Below are positions 14,320 through 23,543 of a stretch of 32,985 nucleotides of DNA, one piece after another. How positions within the stretch are numbered: the stretch's first letter is position 1; the number at the start of each line of letters is the position of its first letter. Origin of the DNA: Cystobacterineae bacterium (lineage in GTDB: Bacteria; Myxococcota; Myxococcia; Myxococcales; Myxococcaceae); NCBI GenBank assembly GCA_009781495.1, contig WQYA01000018.1, positions 1 through 32,985 of the forward strand. The letters are read 5' to 3'. The notes beneath the pieces were generated by a model. The model made no database searches. It saw only the letters and a list, made by a program, of their open reading frames with translations, and had not been told where the DNA came from. Made by a program: the position numbers and the translations under genes.

Positions 14320-15221
14320 TGCTTGCGCTCCACGGAAAAACGCGCAAGGCCGGCCAAAAGCCCGGGGGTAGGCTCCACCCGGCTGAGGGCCGACAGCGCC
14401 GTCTCCACCTGCTGCGCGGCCATGGCTTGGGCCTTCTCAAAACCCAATACCGCGGGGAAAGTCGCACGGCCGGCTGCCGCGTCCGCCCCTGTCGGCTTGC
14501 CCATGGCCTCGGGCGTTGCAACCACGTCCAACAAGTCATCCGCAATTTGAAAGGCCAGCCCCACGGCTTCGCCATAGGTTTCGGCGGCCTCCAGGGCTTG
14601 GGCGTTTCCGCCCGCGGCCACCACGCCCATGCGGCATGCGGCTTTTATCAGGGCCCCCGTTTTCATTTTGTGCAGGCGCAGCAAATAGTCCAATTCCGCG
14701 GGGCGGCCTTCGGCGGTGTCTAACACTTGCCCTCCTACCATACCCAAAGCCCCGGCTGCCCCTGCTAACTCCTGGCATAAACGTGCCCGTATACCGGCCT
14801 CCTCAGCGGAAAATACGGCGCCCAAAGGCCCGGCCAGCGCCGCAAAAGCCTCCGTCAGCAAAGCGTCCCCGGCCAAAATGGCCATGGCCTCGCCGAATTG
14901 TTTGTGGTTGGTGGGACGTCCGCGGCGCAAATCGTCGTCGTCCATGGCGGGCAAGTCGTCGTGGATGAGGGAATAGCAGTGCACCATTTCAACGGCCATG
15001 GCCGCGTCATAGGCGCAAGGCTGCAAAGGCCCCAGCGCCTGCGCAAAACCCAGGCACAACACAGGGCGCATGCGCTTGCCGCCGTCCAAAAGGGAATAGG
15101 CCATGCTTTGGGCAAGGCGACTGGGCACGTGCGCCCAGCGGCTTTGCGTATATTCCAACAGCCGCGCTTCAACGGTTTGCTGCAAAGAGTGCTGCTGGGA
15201 CTGCCAGGGGGGTGTATGCAT
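14316..15221 (-). CDS. ispA: Polyprenyl (farnesyl/geranylgeranyl) diphosphate synthase
   Basis: This trans-prenyltransferase condenses isopentenyl diphosphate with allylic diphosphates. It shows GGKRMRP for substrate binding, the first Asp-rich motif DDLPAMDDDDLRRGRPT, KTGALI, and the second Asp-rich motif FQIADDLLD followed by GKPTGAD. At about 301 residues it has the usual length of IspA/GGPP synthases. I favour ATG 15221 because an AAGG SD lies seven bases upstream; GTG 15257 in the same frame would add 12 residues without an SD. The next gene starts within its stop codon and is a DXS homologue, echoing the widespread ispA-dxs gene pair. Exact chain length cannot be read from the sequence with confidence. 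Confidence 0.9.
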   Translation of the reverse strand: MHTPPWQSQQHSLQQTVEARLLEYTQSRWAHVPSRLAQSMAYSLLDGGKRMRPVLCLGFAQALGPLQPCAYDAAMAVEMVHCYSLIHDDLPAMDDDDLRRGRPTNHKQFGEAMAILAGDALLTEAFAALAGPLGAVFSAEEAGIRARLCQELAGAAGALGMVGGQVLDTAEGRPAELDYLLRLHKMKTGALIKAACRMGVVAAGGNAQALEAAETYGEAVGLAFQIADDLLDVVATPEAMGKPTGADAAAGRATFPAVLGFEKAQAMAAQQVETALSALSRVEPTPGLLAGLARFSVERKH

Positions 15222-15299
15222 GTTTTGCCTTTTTTGTCGGAAGCTAAACGCCAACACTAGAGCGTTTTGGGTTTAAGTCTATACACTTTTTAAGGGGGT

Positions 15300-15418
15300 T
15301 GTTTCGCCTGCGGCGGGCTGGGTAAAAAATATTTCTTTCGCCCTACGGGCCGTTTTTAAAATTCCCCCCCCGGAGGGCAAAAAAACCGTTTTAGAAACAG
15401 CCGGGCCGCAGGCCCAAA
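15300..15418. repeat. Intergenic GC-palindrome cluster
   Basis: The gap after fusA contains CGCCTGCGGCG (15306-15316), CGCCCTACGGGCC (about 15340-15352), a C-run/GGAGGG element (about 15363-15379) with AAAACCG, and GGGCCGCAGGCCC (about 15403-15415). These are the same modules as at 482-690, 23285 and 32755. The runs of A or T lie on the wrong side of the hairpins for ordinary intrinsic terminators of fusA. Confidence 0.7.
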
Positions 15419-15428
15419 AAAAGCCGCC

Positions 15429-17528
15429 TCAATAACCCCGCAAGCGTACAATAAGGGTATTGGCTACATTCTCCGGCAAGGCGGCATAATGATCGAACCG
15501 CATCGAGAAGGAAGCCCTCCCTTGCGTCTTGGAGCGCAAATCCGTCGTATAGCCGAACAGCTGCGCCAAGGGCACCAGGGCGTCAATGGCTTGCACCCCC
15601 TGCCGAGGACTCATCGCCAAAATTTTCCCGCGACGCGCGCCTAAGTCGCCCATGACGTCCCCCATAAAAGCCTCGGGCGTGAGGACTTCACAACGCATGA
15701 CAGGCTCCAACAATACCGGCATCGCCTTGTTGCAGGCCTCGCGAAAAGCCATGGAAGCCGCAATCTTGAAAGAAATTTCGTCCGAGTCCTTCTCGTCAAA
15801 ACTGCCCCCCAATAACACTACTTTTAAGTCTACCAGGGGGTAGCCCGCTAAAACCCCACTGGTGGTTGCCTCCACTACCCCTCGCTCTATGGACGGTATA
15901 AACTCCGAGGGTATCTCCTCCTCACCCTCTAATACACTCTCAAACTTTAAACCCGCTCCCGTCGCCCCCGGCTCTACGCGCAACAGCACGTGGCCATAGA
16001 GTCCCTTGCTGCCGGACTGGCGTATGTATTTGCCCTCGCCTTCCGCAGGCTGCGTCACCGTCTCCCTATAGGCCACTTGAGGCTCGCCTACGTTGGCTTG
16101 CACTTTGTATTCGCGAAGCAGGCGGTCCACCACAATCTCCAGGTGCAACTCGCCCATCCCCGCCACAATCGTTTGCCCCGTCTCCTCGTCAATGCGTACG
16201 CGAAAGGAAGGATCTTCAAGGGACAACTTCTGCAAAGCCAAGCCCAACTTCTCCTGGTCCTCCTGGCTTTTGGGCTCCAAGGCCAAGTCAATGACGGGCT
16301 CCGGAAAATCTATCTTCTCCAGCAAAATGGGCTGGCCTTCCACACAAAGCGTGTCGCCCGTCGCCACATTCTTCAGGCCTACAATCGCACAAATGTCCCC
16401 GGCCAAACACAGGGACAACTCTTCGCGCTTGTCCGCACGCATTTGCGCCAAACGCCCCGCCCGCTCGCGCTTGCCCTTCGAGGCGTTATAAACCACCGTC
16501 CCCGCCTTTAGCATGCCGGAATAAACCCGTACAAAGGCCAAAGAGCCAAAACTGTCGGACATAATTTTGAATACCAAGGCCGCAAAGGGGGCCTCGTCAC
16601 ACGTCTCGCGCTCAGCCTCCGCCTGCGTCTTGGGGACTTTGCCCTTCACAGGGGGAATGTCCAGGGGGGAGGGCAAATAGTCGACAATGGCATCAATCAG
16701 GGGTTGTACGCCACGGTGTTTGAGGGAGGAGCCGCATAATACGGGGAATAGCTTTAGCGCTATGCAACCCTTGCGTAGGGCGATACCTATTTCCTCCTCG
16801 CTGATATCACTGCCGTCCCCCTCTAAAAATTTTAGCATTAAACCGTCGTCTACCTCGGCTACCTGCTCCAACAACTTCATACGCGCGGCCACAGCCTGCG
16901 GCGCATAGGCCTCGGGTATCTCCAACACCCTCACGTTGGAAGCCTCTTCGCTCTCCTCAAAATAGAGGGCCTTCATCCGTATTAAGTCGATGGCCCCCAC
17001 ATATTTGTCTTCGCTGCCCATCGGCAGTTGCAAAGCACAGGCATTGGCGCCCAGACGCTCGCGTATGGAGTGCACAGAGGCCTCAAAGTCCGCGCCTATT
17101 CTGTCCATTTTATTAATGAAGCAAATGCGGGGGACGTGGTATTTGTCGGCTTGGCGCCAAACGGTTTCGGATTGGGGCTCTACCCCACTCACCGCGTCAA
17201 AAACGGCTACCGCCCCGTCCAATACACGCAAGCAGCGCTCTACCTCTATGGTGAAGTCTACATGTCCCGGTGTATCTATAATGTTAATGCGGTATTTTTG
17301 TCCTCTACGTTCCCAAAAGGCGCTGATGGCAGCGGAGGTAATGGTAATGCCCCGCTTGCGCTCCTGCTCCATAAAGTCGGTGGTGGTATTGCCCGCATCC
17401 ACATCCCCCATTTTGTGGATGGCGCCGGTATAATAGAGAATGCGCTCCGTCGTTGTCGTTTTGCCCGCATCAATGTGGGCCATAACGCCAATGTTTCTAT
17501 AGCGCTCGATGGGGTATTCGCGCGCCAT
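15429..17528 (-). CDS. fusA: Elongation factor G
   Basis: This is the translational GTPase that drives ribosomal translocation, 699 residues, the normal length. G1 is AHIDAGKT (17-24), then RGITITSAA (switch I), DTPGHVDF (G3) and NKMDR (G4); domains II to V follow in the usual order with no gap. I take ATG 17528 as the start because TGGAGA lies at proper spacing before it; an ATG six bases upstream is too close to that SD. It is the last gene of an rpsL-rpsG-fusA operon, 58 bases after rpsG. No tuf gene follows; the operon ends in repeats. Confidence 0.97.
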   Translation of the reverse strand: MAREYPIERYRNIGVMAHIDAGKTTTTERILYYTGAIHKMGDVDAGNTTTDFMEQERKRGITITSAAISAFWERRGQKYRINIIDTPGHVDFTIEVERCLRVLDGAVAVFDAVSGVEPQSETVWRQADKYHVPRICFINKMDRIGADFEASVHSIRERLGANACALQLPMGSEDKYVGAIDLIRMKALYFEESEEASNVRVLEIPEAYAPQAVAARMKLLEQVAEVDDGLMLKFLEGDGSDISEEEIGIALRKGCIALKLFPVLCGSSLKHRGVQPLIDAIVDYLPSPLDIPPVKGKVPKTQAEAERETCDEAPFAALVFKIMSDSFGSLAFVRVYSGMLKAGTVVYNASKGKRERAGRLAQMRADKREELSLCLAGDICAIVGLKNVATGDTLCVEGQPILLEKIDFPEPVIDLALEPKSQEDQEKLGLALQKLSLEDPSFRVRIDEETGQTIVAGMGELHLEIVVDRLLREYKVQANVGEPQVAYRETVTQPAEGEGKYIRQSGSKGLYGHVLLRVEPGATGAGLKFESVLEGEEEIPSEFIPSIERGVVEATTSGVLAGYPLVDLKVVLLGGSFDEKDSDEISFKIAASMAFREACNKAMPVLLEPVMRCEVLTPEAFMGDVMGDLGARRGKILAMSPRQGVQAIDALVPLAQLFGYTTDLRSKTQGRASFSMRFDHYAALPENVANTLIVRLRGY

Positions 17529-17586
17529 GCGCATTCTCCAAAAACCTTCGAGGAAACCCTGCTTCGCCTAACAGCGCCTGCTTTGC

Positions 17587-18057
17587 CTACCAGCGGTAGT
17601 GCGCAAACGCTTTGTTGGCTTCGGCCATTTTGTGCGTGTCTTCGCGCTTCTTCACCGAGGCCCCACGGTTGTTCGCCGCATCCATTATTTCCGCGGCCAA
17701 ACGCTCCACCATGGTTTTTTCGCCACGCGCCTTGGCATATTGTATCATCCACCGCATCCCCAAGGCTACCCGCCTGTCTTGGCGCACCTCAACGGGGACT
17801 TGGTAGTTGGCCCCACCCACGCGGCGGCTCTTCACCTCAAGCACGGGCTTCACGTTTTCGAGGGCCTTCTTGAAAGTCTTCAGCGGGTCTTCCTTGGAGC
17901 GCTCCTCCACCAATGCGAAGGCGTCATAGCAAAGGTGCTCCGCTATGGACTTGCGCCCCCCCGTCATTAAGTCGTTTACAAACTTCGTAATCAACCTGTC
18001 CTGGTATTTGGGGTCCGGCAGAATTTTTCTCTTATTCGGGACGCGACGACGCGGCAT
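17587..18057 (-). CDS. rpsG: 30S ribosomal protein S7
   Basis: A full-length 156-residue S7, the primary binder of the 3' domain of 16S rRNA in the small-subunit head. It opens [18 protein letters not shown] and contains the conserved [15 protein letters not shown] and [14 protein letters not shown] segments. It ends AFAHYRW, as usual. AGAGG stands nine bases before the ATG. It lies 61 bases after rpsL and before fusA in the classic str operon order. Nothing unusual was seen. Confidence 0.98.
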   Translation of the reverse strand: MPRRRVPNKRKILPDPKYQDRLITKFVNDLMTGGRKSIAEHLCYDAFALVEERSKEDPLKTFKKALENVKPVLEVKSRRVGGANYQVPVEVRQDRRVALGMRWMIQYAKARGEKTMVERLAAEIMDAANNRGASVKKREDTHKMAEANKAFAHYRW

Positions 18058-18118
18058 TTCTCATTTCCTCTGCTGTTTCAAAGTCGACATATTGGAAGCC
18101 TAGGCGGGGTGTGGACAC

Positions 18119-18490
18119 TTAGCTGGGCTTCTTCGCACCATATTTGGAGCGGGACTGTTTGCGGTTTTGCACCCCCACCGAGTCCAGGCGGCCGCGAACA
18201 ATGTGGTAGCGTACACCCGGCAAGTCCTTGACGCGCCCCCCCCTTATCATCACCACGGAGTGCTCTTGGAGGTTGTGGCCTACGCCGGGGATATAGGAAG
18301 TCACCTCAATCCCATTCACGAGACGAATGCGGGCCACTTTGCGGATAGCGGAGTTGGGCTTCTTCGGTGTGGTGGTATAAACACGGGTGCAAACACCGCG
18401 CTTCTGCGGGCATTCCTTCAACGCAGGGCTTTTGCCCTTGATGACGAGTTTCTGACGCCCCTTGCGTATAAGCTGATTGATGGTTGGCAT
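18119..18490 (-). CDS. rpsL: 30S ribosomal protein S12
   Basis: A full-length 123-residue S12, part of the decoding centre. The conserved blocks [19 protein letters not shown] and [17 protein letters not shown] are intact. The two lysines where streptomycin-resistance changes usually fall (in TPKKPNS and RVKDLPG) are both wild type. It is the first gene of the str operon. The upstream stretch lacks a good SD, but a promoter with a perfect -35 box lies about 70 bases upstream. Confidence 0.98.
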   Translation of the reverse strand: MPTINQLIRKGRQKLVIKGKSPALKECPQKRGVCTRVYTTTPKKPNSAIRKVARIRLVNGIEVTSYIPGVGHNLQEHSVVMIRGGRVKDLPGVRYHIVRGRLDSVGVQNRKQSRSKYGAKKPS

Positions 18491-18535
18491 AGCGTTTTAG
18501 ACGGGTACTTCTGGAATACGGTTAAAAGGAGGGCT

Positions 18536-18564
18536 CAAGTACACATTTTGCTCCCCCCTGTCAA
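18536..18564 (-). promoter_or_regulatory. Candidate sigma70 promoter of the str operon
   Basis: On the minus strand a perfect TTGACA (18559-18564) is followed after 17 bases by TACTTG (18536-18541), about 45 bases before the rpsL start. The -35 box and spacing are ideal; the -10 box is poor. Its position before a ribosomal protein operon supports it. Confidence 0.45.
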
Positions 18565-18632
18565 GTCCCTTGTGCGGCGCCCCATTTTTGCCGTCAGGCG
18601 GCTGGGGGGGGGGAATATTCAAGGAGATAGGG

Positions 18633-19088
18633 TCAGGACTTTCCCCCCTCCCCACCTCGCAGGGGCCTGTCCATCAATACCGCATCCTCCCCATCTTTGT
18701 AGTAGGCCTTCCTACAGCCTACCCGTATAAACCCCAAATGGCCATAAAGGGTTAGGGCCGGCAGGTTGCTTTGGCGTACCTCCAGGCTCAGCTTCTCCAT
18801 CCCCAGCTCCCTGGCCAGATGCTCCGCCTCCTCCATTAACCTGCGCCCACACCCCCGACGGCGGTGCTCGGGCAAAACACAGAGGGTTAGGACTTGCATC
18901 TCGTCTAATACCTTTAAAAATAAGCCGAAACCTAAGAGTCGGCCCCCCTCCTCTATGCCCCAACCCCACGCCCCCTCTAAACCCATCGCCTCCCCTAACA
19001 TACCCATCCCCCACGGGCTTGAGGAACAGCTCTCCTCAATGTGCGCCAACTGCGGCAAATCCTCCCTATGGACAACCCGTAATCTCAT
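18633..19088 (-). CDS. rimI: GNAT acetyltransferase, RimI type
   Basis: A 151-residue N-acetyltransferase that would acetylate the N-terminal alanine of ribosomal protein S18, using acetyl-CoA. The acetyl-CoA loop is PEHRRRGCGRRLME. The RimI signature EVRQSNLPALTLYGHLGF is followed by GCRKAYYKDGEDAVLM. Its ATG overlaps the stop of the preceding SurA-like gene (ATGA), so the two are translationally coupled. The str operon starts 142 bases downstream with its own likely promoter. Related Nat enzymes share the signature, so the substrate is inferred. Confidence 0.85.
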   Translation of the reverse strand: MRLRVVHREDLPQLAHIEESCSSSPWGMGMLGEAMGLEGAWGWGIEEGGRLLGFGLFLKVLDEMQVLTLCVLPEHRRRGCGRRLMEEAEHLARELGMEKLSLEVRQSNLPALTLYGHLGFIRVGCRKAYYKDGEDAVLMDRPLRGGEGGKS

Positions 19089-19774
19089 AGCCCACCACGG
19101 GAAACCTTTAATAAAATTCTTACGTCCGCCTTCCTCCTCTGCGCCTCCAACTCTTGTTTGGACAAAAGCTGAAACTTCTCCTCATAAAGCCGAGTCCTCA
19201 CTTGCGCCTCCGTTAAACCCGGCGAAGCTTTGCGCGCTTTCTCTATCTCCGTGTCGTTGGGCTGCGCACGCAGCCGTATTTTGGCTTGGAGGTTGCTCTC
19301 CGCACGCACAATACGCTCCAGTATGGCCACAACATCCGCAGAGTCCATGTCATGCTTCTGCAAAAATTGCTGGTATTGGGCCTCCGGGCCCAAGGCCTTC
19401 TTCACTTGCTCGCCCATCAGCGCTACCGCACTCAACTGCTCTATGCTCAGTTCCGTTTTTTCGCTGCCGGCTGCCCAAAGACGGTGCGCTATCACCATGT
19501 CCAAAAGCGCCGGCCAACTGTCCTGCGGAATCTGCTCCAAAAGCTGAGGCGAAACACCCGTGCGCAACACATTCAACTGCGCCTCAAACTTCAACTGGGA
19601 AAGCAAAATAACCTCGCCGTTCACCATGGCGGCAATGCCGTCTTCAAGTTTTGCACCCTTTTCTTCAGCCCAAACCTTTGCAGACAGGCTTCCCATGGTT
19701 AGACAAAGAAAAAGCCCTGCCCAAAGGCCCCGTCTGGGCCGGCAATCCAGTTGCATTGCTTTCAATTGCAGCAT
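19085..19774 (-). CDS. Exported SurA N-terminal-domain-like protein
   Basis: A 229-residue protein with a Sec signal peptide (basic start to about 15, hydrophobic core about 17-33, AKVWA). The mature part begins GIAAMVNGEVILLSQL, the pattern seen at the start of SurA-type periplasmic chaperones, and continues as helices. No parvulin prolyl-isomerase domain follows, so it is a chaperone-core-only homologue. It may assist folding of outer-membrane proteins. ATG 19774 is used; an in-frame ATG at 19756 is an alternative. The gene starts 14 bases from the divergent dnaJ-like gene and overlaps rimI downstream. Confidence 0.72.
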   Translation of the reverse strand: MLQLKAMQLDCRPRRGLWAGLFLCLTMGSLSAKVWAEEKGAKLEDGIAAMVNGEVILLSQLKFEAQLNVLRTGVSPQLLEQIPQDSWPALLDMVIAHRLWAAGSEKTELSIEQLSAVALMGEQVKKALGPEAQYQQFLQKHDMDSADVVAILERIVRAESNLQAKIRLRAQPNDTEIEKARKASPGLTEAQVRTRLYEEKFQLLSKQELEAQRRKADVRILLKVSRGGL

Positions 19775-19788
19775 AGAGCGTTCTCACC

Positions 19789-20721
19789 ATGTCGGACAGC
19801 TATTATGACATTCTCGGCATATCACCCCAGGCCTCTGAGGCGGAAATAAAGAAAGCCTATAGACGCCTTGCCAAAAAATATCACCCCGACGTTAACCCCA
19901 ATGACAAAAATGCCGAAGAAAAATTCAAAGAACTGAACAAAGTCTTTGAAGTCCTCGGCGACAAAAAAAAACGCGCCCTCTATGACGAGTTCGGCGCTGA
20001 GGCCGAAAGCTTCGGCTTTGACGAGAAAAAAGCCCAGGCCTACCGCACTTATAAACAGGGCGCCCCCTCAGGCTTCCGCTTTGAGCAGGGCTTCGGCCAC
20101 GGCCCCCATGGGGAGGGCCCCGGGTTTGACTTCGAGTCCTTCTTCGGACAAATGTTCGGCCGCCGCTCCCCCCCCCGCGCCCCCACAAAAGGCGTTGACT
20201 TCCACATGCGTATGACCCTCAACCTCGCAGAGGCCGTGCGCGGCGTGGAACGCAAAATCCAAATGAATGGCAAAAGCTTGGACGTCAAAATACCGGCGGG
20301 CGTCGACAAAGGCTCCCAAGTCAGACTGGCCAAACAGGGCGCGCCCGGCGAGCACGGAGGACCCCCAGGGGACTTGTATATTGAGGTGGATGTGCTCCCT
20401 CACCCCATCGTTAAAAGGGAGGGGAATAACCTCTCTATGGAGCTGCCCCTGAGCCTTAGGGAAGCTGCCCTGGGGGCTGAAGTCCAAGTGCCTACCTTTA
20501 GCGGCTCTGTTACCGTTATGGTGCCCCCCGGTACCCAGTCGGGGACACGGCTGCGCCTGAAACAAAGGGGGGTACCCTCCCTTAAGGGGAATGCTATCGG
20601 TAACCTCTACCTGATTGCCCAAATCCACGTGCCCCCCCTGGAAAACCCTACCCATATCCATGCCGTTGAACATTTGGAATCCGCTTATAAAACCCATGTG
20701 CGTGAGCGCTTGAAACTTTAG
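19789..20721 (+). CDS. DnaJ/CbpA-type J-domain co-chaperone (no zinc finger)
   Basis: A 310-residue Hsp40 that stimulates DnaK ATPase and presents substrates. The J domain has [14 protein letters not shown] with HPD at 32-34. A Gly/Phe-rich region (about 90-130) follows, then the two beta-sandwich substrate-binding domains ([51 protein letters not shown]). The cysteine-rich zinc domain of DnaJ is absent, so it is a type II (CbpA-like) J protein. It opens a + strand operon with the HEAT protein and argS. The start is only 14 bases from the divergent SurA-like start, which leaves no room for a separate promoter between them. Confidence 0.9.
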   Translation: MSDSYYDILGISPQASEAEIKKAYRRLAKKYHPDVNPNDKNAEEKFKELNKVFEVLGDKKKRALYDEFGAEAESFGFDEKKAQAYRTYKQGAPSGFRFEQGFGHGPHGEGPGFDFESFFGQMFGRRSPPRAPTKGVDFHMRMTLNLAEAVRGVERKIQMNGKSLDVKIPAGVDKGSQVRLAKQGAPGEHGGPPGDLYIEVDVLPHPIVKREGNNLSMELPLSLREAALGAEVQVPTFSGSVTVMVPPGTQSGTRLRLKQRGVPSLKGNAIGNLYLIAQIHVPPLENPTHIHAVEHLESAYKTHVRERLKL

Positions 20722-20740
20722 CGCCTTGTGGAGAAATATT

Positions 20741-21493
20741 TTGGGACTCTTCGATATTTTTAGCCGCTCCCCAGCCCAAAAAGCTGAAAAACTCAAAACC
20801 AAACTCTCTCAGAAATATGGAGACCCCAGCATAAGACAGGCCGCCATTGACGCCTTGGGCGCCTTGTATGTGCCGGAGGCTACCGAGGCCCTCCTCTCCC
20901 GCTTCACCTTCTCCGTGGAACCCCAAACCCGAGACACCGAAGAAAAAGAAACCGTCTTCGAAATTTTGAGCGAGCGCGGAGAGGCCGCCGTCGAAACCAC
21001 TCAGGCCTTCCTCAAACGCTATGAAAACGGCACCAGCTGGGCCCTGCGCGTCTTGGAAAACCTCCTCCCCGAGGAGCAAACCCTCGCCTTCGTCTGCGAG
21101 TTCCTTCAGAAACTCTCGCGTACCTATACGCGCTCCTCGGAGAAAAAACGGGTCTTCCTCCAATATGTCGTCGATAAACAACACCCCGCTATCCCCTCCG
21201 CTGCCCTCCCCTTCCTTGAGGATATGACCGATGACGTTAAAATTAACGCCCTCCTCGTCCTCGCTAAACACCCCAGCGAAGAGGCCCGTGTGCCCATCCT
21301 TGAGTTGCTGCTCGCCCCCTCTACCGCTAAGCGCGTCCAAATGCAGGCCCTCGAAACCCTCCACGCCTCGGGCTTGCCCGTCCAAGGCTTTCGCGAAAAA
21401 GTCGAAGCCCTCCTTTCCCCCCCCTGGTACCTGAACCGCGCAGGCGTCTTGCGCCGCTTGGACGAGTCCATCCACCCTAACGAAGACAAATGA
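20741..21493 (+). CDS. HEAT-repeat-like helical protein
   Basis: A 250-residue all-helical protein of the HEAT/ARM type, predicted cytoplasmic. Repeated helix pairs can be read, for example DPSIRQAAIDALGALYVPEATEAL-like, DDVKINALLVLAKHPSEEARVPILELLL-like and KRVQMQALETLHASG. I place the start at TTG 20741 (reading as MGLFDIFSRSP) because GGAG (20730-20733) precedes it at seven bases; a TTG at 20726 would have no SD. It lies 19 bases after the dnaJ-like gene and overlaps argS by four bases (ATGA), so all three are co-translated. A scaffold or binding role is likely; the partner is unknown. Confidence 0.75.
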   Translation: MGLFDIFSRSPAQKAEKLKTKLSQKYGDPSIRQAAIDALGALYVPEATEALLSRFTFSVEPQTRDTEEKETVFEILSERGEAAVETTQAFLKRYENGTSWALRVLENLLPEEQTLAFVCEFLQKLSRTYTRSSEKKRVFLQYVVDKQHPAIPSAALPFLEDMTDDVKINALLVLAKHPSEEARVPILELLLAPSTAKRVQMQALETLHASGLPVQGFREKVEALLSPPWYLNRAGVLRRLDESIHPNEDK

Positions 21494-23280
21494 TAGCCCC
21501 CGTCCTCCAACATTATAGAAACCTATTCGCTCAGGCCCTCTCCCAAGCCCTCCCCGCCCCCCTCGCCGAAGTGGAAAAACTTCTCAAACCTGCTGAGGAA
21601 GTCCACGGGGACTTCACCCTCCCCATGTTCTCTTGGGCCAAACACGCCAAAAAAAACCCCGCCCAACTGGCTGCCCAAATTGCCCCCCTACTCCACATTG
21701 AGGGCCTTCAAGTCCATGCCCAAGGCCCCTATGTCAATGCGCGCCTCCTCCCCATGCCCTTCGCTGCTGAAGTACTCAGGGCGACGCGCTTAGAGGGCGC
21801 AGCTTATGGCTGCGGCACTTCAGGCGCCGGCAAAACCGTCGTTATTGACTTCTCCTCCCCTAATATTGCTAAGCCTATTGCCTTCCACCATATACGTTCT
21901 ACCGTTATTGGTAATGCCTTGGCTAACCTCCACAGGGCCCAAGGCTGGAATGTCGTCGGTATCAATTACCTCGGGGACTGGGGCAAACAATTCGGCCTCG
22001 TGGCCGCAGGCTTCGCCCTCTTCGGCGACGAAACCCAAAAACACAACATGCGCCACCTGGTCGACGTCTATGTCAAAGCCAATGCCAAGGCGGAAAAGGA
22101 GCCGGCCTTCGACGAAAAAGCCCGCGCCTTCTTCGCACGTATGGAGGCCGGAGAGGCGGCGGCTTTGGCCCTCTGGCGTGAGTTTAGGGAGGCTTCTTTG
22201 GTGGACTTTAGGGCCCTCTATGCGCGGCTGGGCATCCACTTTGAGGCCTATGAGGGGGAGAGTTTCTATCAGGGTAAAATGGAGGGGGTTATTGAGGATA
22301 TTTCCCATAGCCTGGGCACCTGTACCTCCCAGGGGGCCCTTATTGTTAACCTGCCCTATGCCGACGGTGAACCCCCCATCCTCCTCAAAAAAAACGATGG
22401 CTCTACCCTCTATGCCACCCGGGACTTGGCCGCAGCCGTGGACCGTTTCGAGCGTTTTGCCTTCGACAAGTCCCTCTATGTCGTCGCCGCGGACCAGGCC
22501 CTGCACTTTCGCCAAGTTTTTTCCGTGCTCGAAAAAATGGGCAAGCCCTGGGCCACACGCCTGGCGCACGTCGCTTTCGGCCGCGTACACGGCATGAGTA
22601 CGCGCAAAGGGCAGCTGCACCTTTTGTCGGAAGTCCTCGACGAAGCCCAGGCCCGCGCCTTGGAAAAAGTGCGCGACAACATGGCCCAGGGAAAAATCCA
22701 CAGCGAGGCGCCCGAAGCTTTGGCGGAGCAAATCGGCCTGGGGGCCATTGTGTTTGGGGACTTAAAAAACCGGCGTAGCACGGACTATGTTTTTGACTGG
22801 GAGGAGGTGCTGAGTTTTGAGGGGCATACCGGGGTTTATGTGCAATATGCCTATGCGCGCGCCTCGGCTATTTTAAAAAAGGCGGTTAACCCCTCTGGCT
22901 GCCCCCCTAACCAGCCTAGCCCCTCTGGTCACCCTAGCCCCCCCTCCTTGGAAGGGCCCTATCCCTTGGAGGACGCTTGTGCCGAGGAGTTGAGGCTGCC
23001 CGAGGAGCAAAGCCTCTTGCGGTGGGTGGCCAAATTGCCGGAGCTTGTCCAGGAGGCTGTGGAGCAGAATGAGCCTTCCTTCATTGCGCGCTGGCTGCTG
23101 GACGGGGCCGCGGCCTTCAGCCGTTGGTATACGCTGGGGAACCAGGACAGGAGCAAACGGGTGCTCGTCGAGGACAACCCGCGTTTGCGCTGCGCACGCC
23201 TGGCCCTCGTGGAAGCCGTGCGTACGGCGCTGGGCGCGGGCCTTCGCTTGTTGGGCATTGCTGCGCCTCAAAATATGTAG
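21490..23280 (+). CDS. argS: Arginyl-tRNA synthetase
   Basis: A 596-residue class I synthetase that charges tRNA-Arg. It has the N-terminal tRNA-binding domain and the segment SSPNIAKPIAFHHIRST (122-138). There the HIGH motif, usually HxGH, reads AFHH; I recall the same variant in some other bacterial ArgRSs. INYLGDWGKQFG, MSTRKGQ (the KMSK-equivalent loop) and the C-terminal DALR domain follow. A Pro/Ser-rich insertion of about 30 residues (near 465-495) sits at the junction to the anticodon-binding domain. The start overlaps the HEAT gene stop. It is followed by a palindromic repeat cluster. Confidence 0.95.
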   Translation: MIAPVLQHYRNLFAQALSQALPAPLAEVEKLLKPAEEVHGDFTLPMFSWAKHAKKNPAQLAAQIAPLLHIEGLQVHAQGPYVNARLLPMPFAAEVLRATRLEGAAYGCGTSGAGKTVVIDFSSPNIAKPIAFHHIRSTVIGNALANLHRAQGWNVVGINYLGDWGKQFGLVAAGFALFGDETQKHNMRHLVDVYVKANAKAEKEPAFDEKARAFFARMEAGEAAALALWREFREASLVDFRALYARLGIHFEAYEGESFYQGKMEGVIEDISHSLGTCTSQGALIVNLPYADGEPPILLKKNDGSTLYATRDLAAAVDRFERFAFDKSLYVVAADQALHFRQVFSVLEKMGKPWATRLAHVAFGRVHGMSTRKGQLHLLSEVLDEAQARALEKVRDNMAQGKIHSEAPEALAEQIGLGAIVFGDLKNRRSTDYVFDWEEVLSFEGHTGVYVQYAYARASAILKKAVNPSGCPPNQPSPSGHPSPPSLEGPYPLEDACAEELRLPEEQSLLRWVAKLPELVQEAVEQNEPSFIARWLLDGAAAFSRWYTLGNQDRSKRVLVEDNPRLRCARLALVEAVRTALGAGLRLLGIAAPQNM

Positions 23281-23284
23281 GGGG

Positions 23285-23425
23285 GGGTTTTTCGCCTGCG
23301 GCGGGCTTGTAGGAATTCCCCTCCTCGGAGGGAAATTTTTTATGCAAGAATGCGGCAGGCGAAAAAACAACGTCCGCAAGGTGAAAGAAATGTTTTTGAA
23401 ACAGCCCGGGCCGTAAGCCCAGGAA
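23285..23425. repeat. Intergenic GC-palindrome cluster
   Basis: Between the convergent argS and PHP genes lie CGCCTGCGGCG (about 23291-23301), CCCCTCCTCGGAGGG (about 23317-23331), GCGGCAGGCG (about 23351-23360) and GGGCCGTAAGCCC (about 23407-23419). This is the module order of the other clusters with point changes. No coding sequence is seen in 23281-23543 apart from these elements. Confidence 0.7.
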
Positions 23426-23543
23426 ATAACCCCCCCTCTCTAAAGACAAAAAAAAGCGGAGAGGCCTCAACAACAAGCCCCCCCGCCCTTTTTGAAGTTC
23501 CTCCCCACAATGTTGCTCTGCGGGGACTTCGGGTTGCCCCGAA

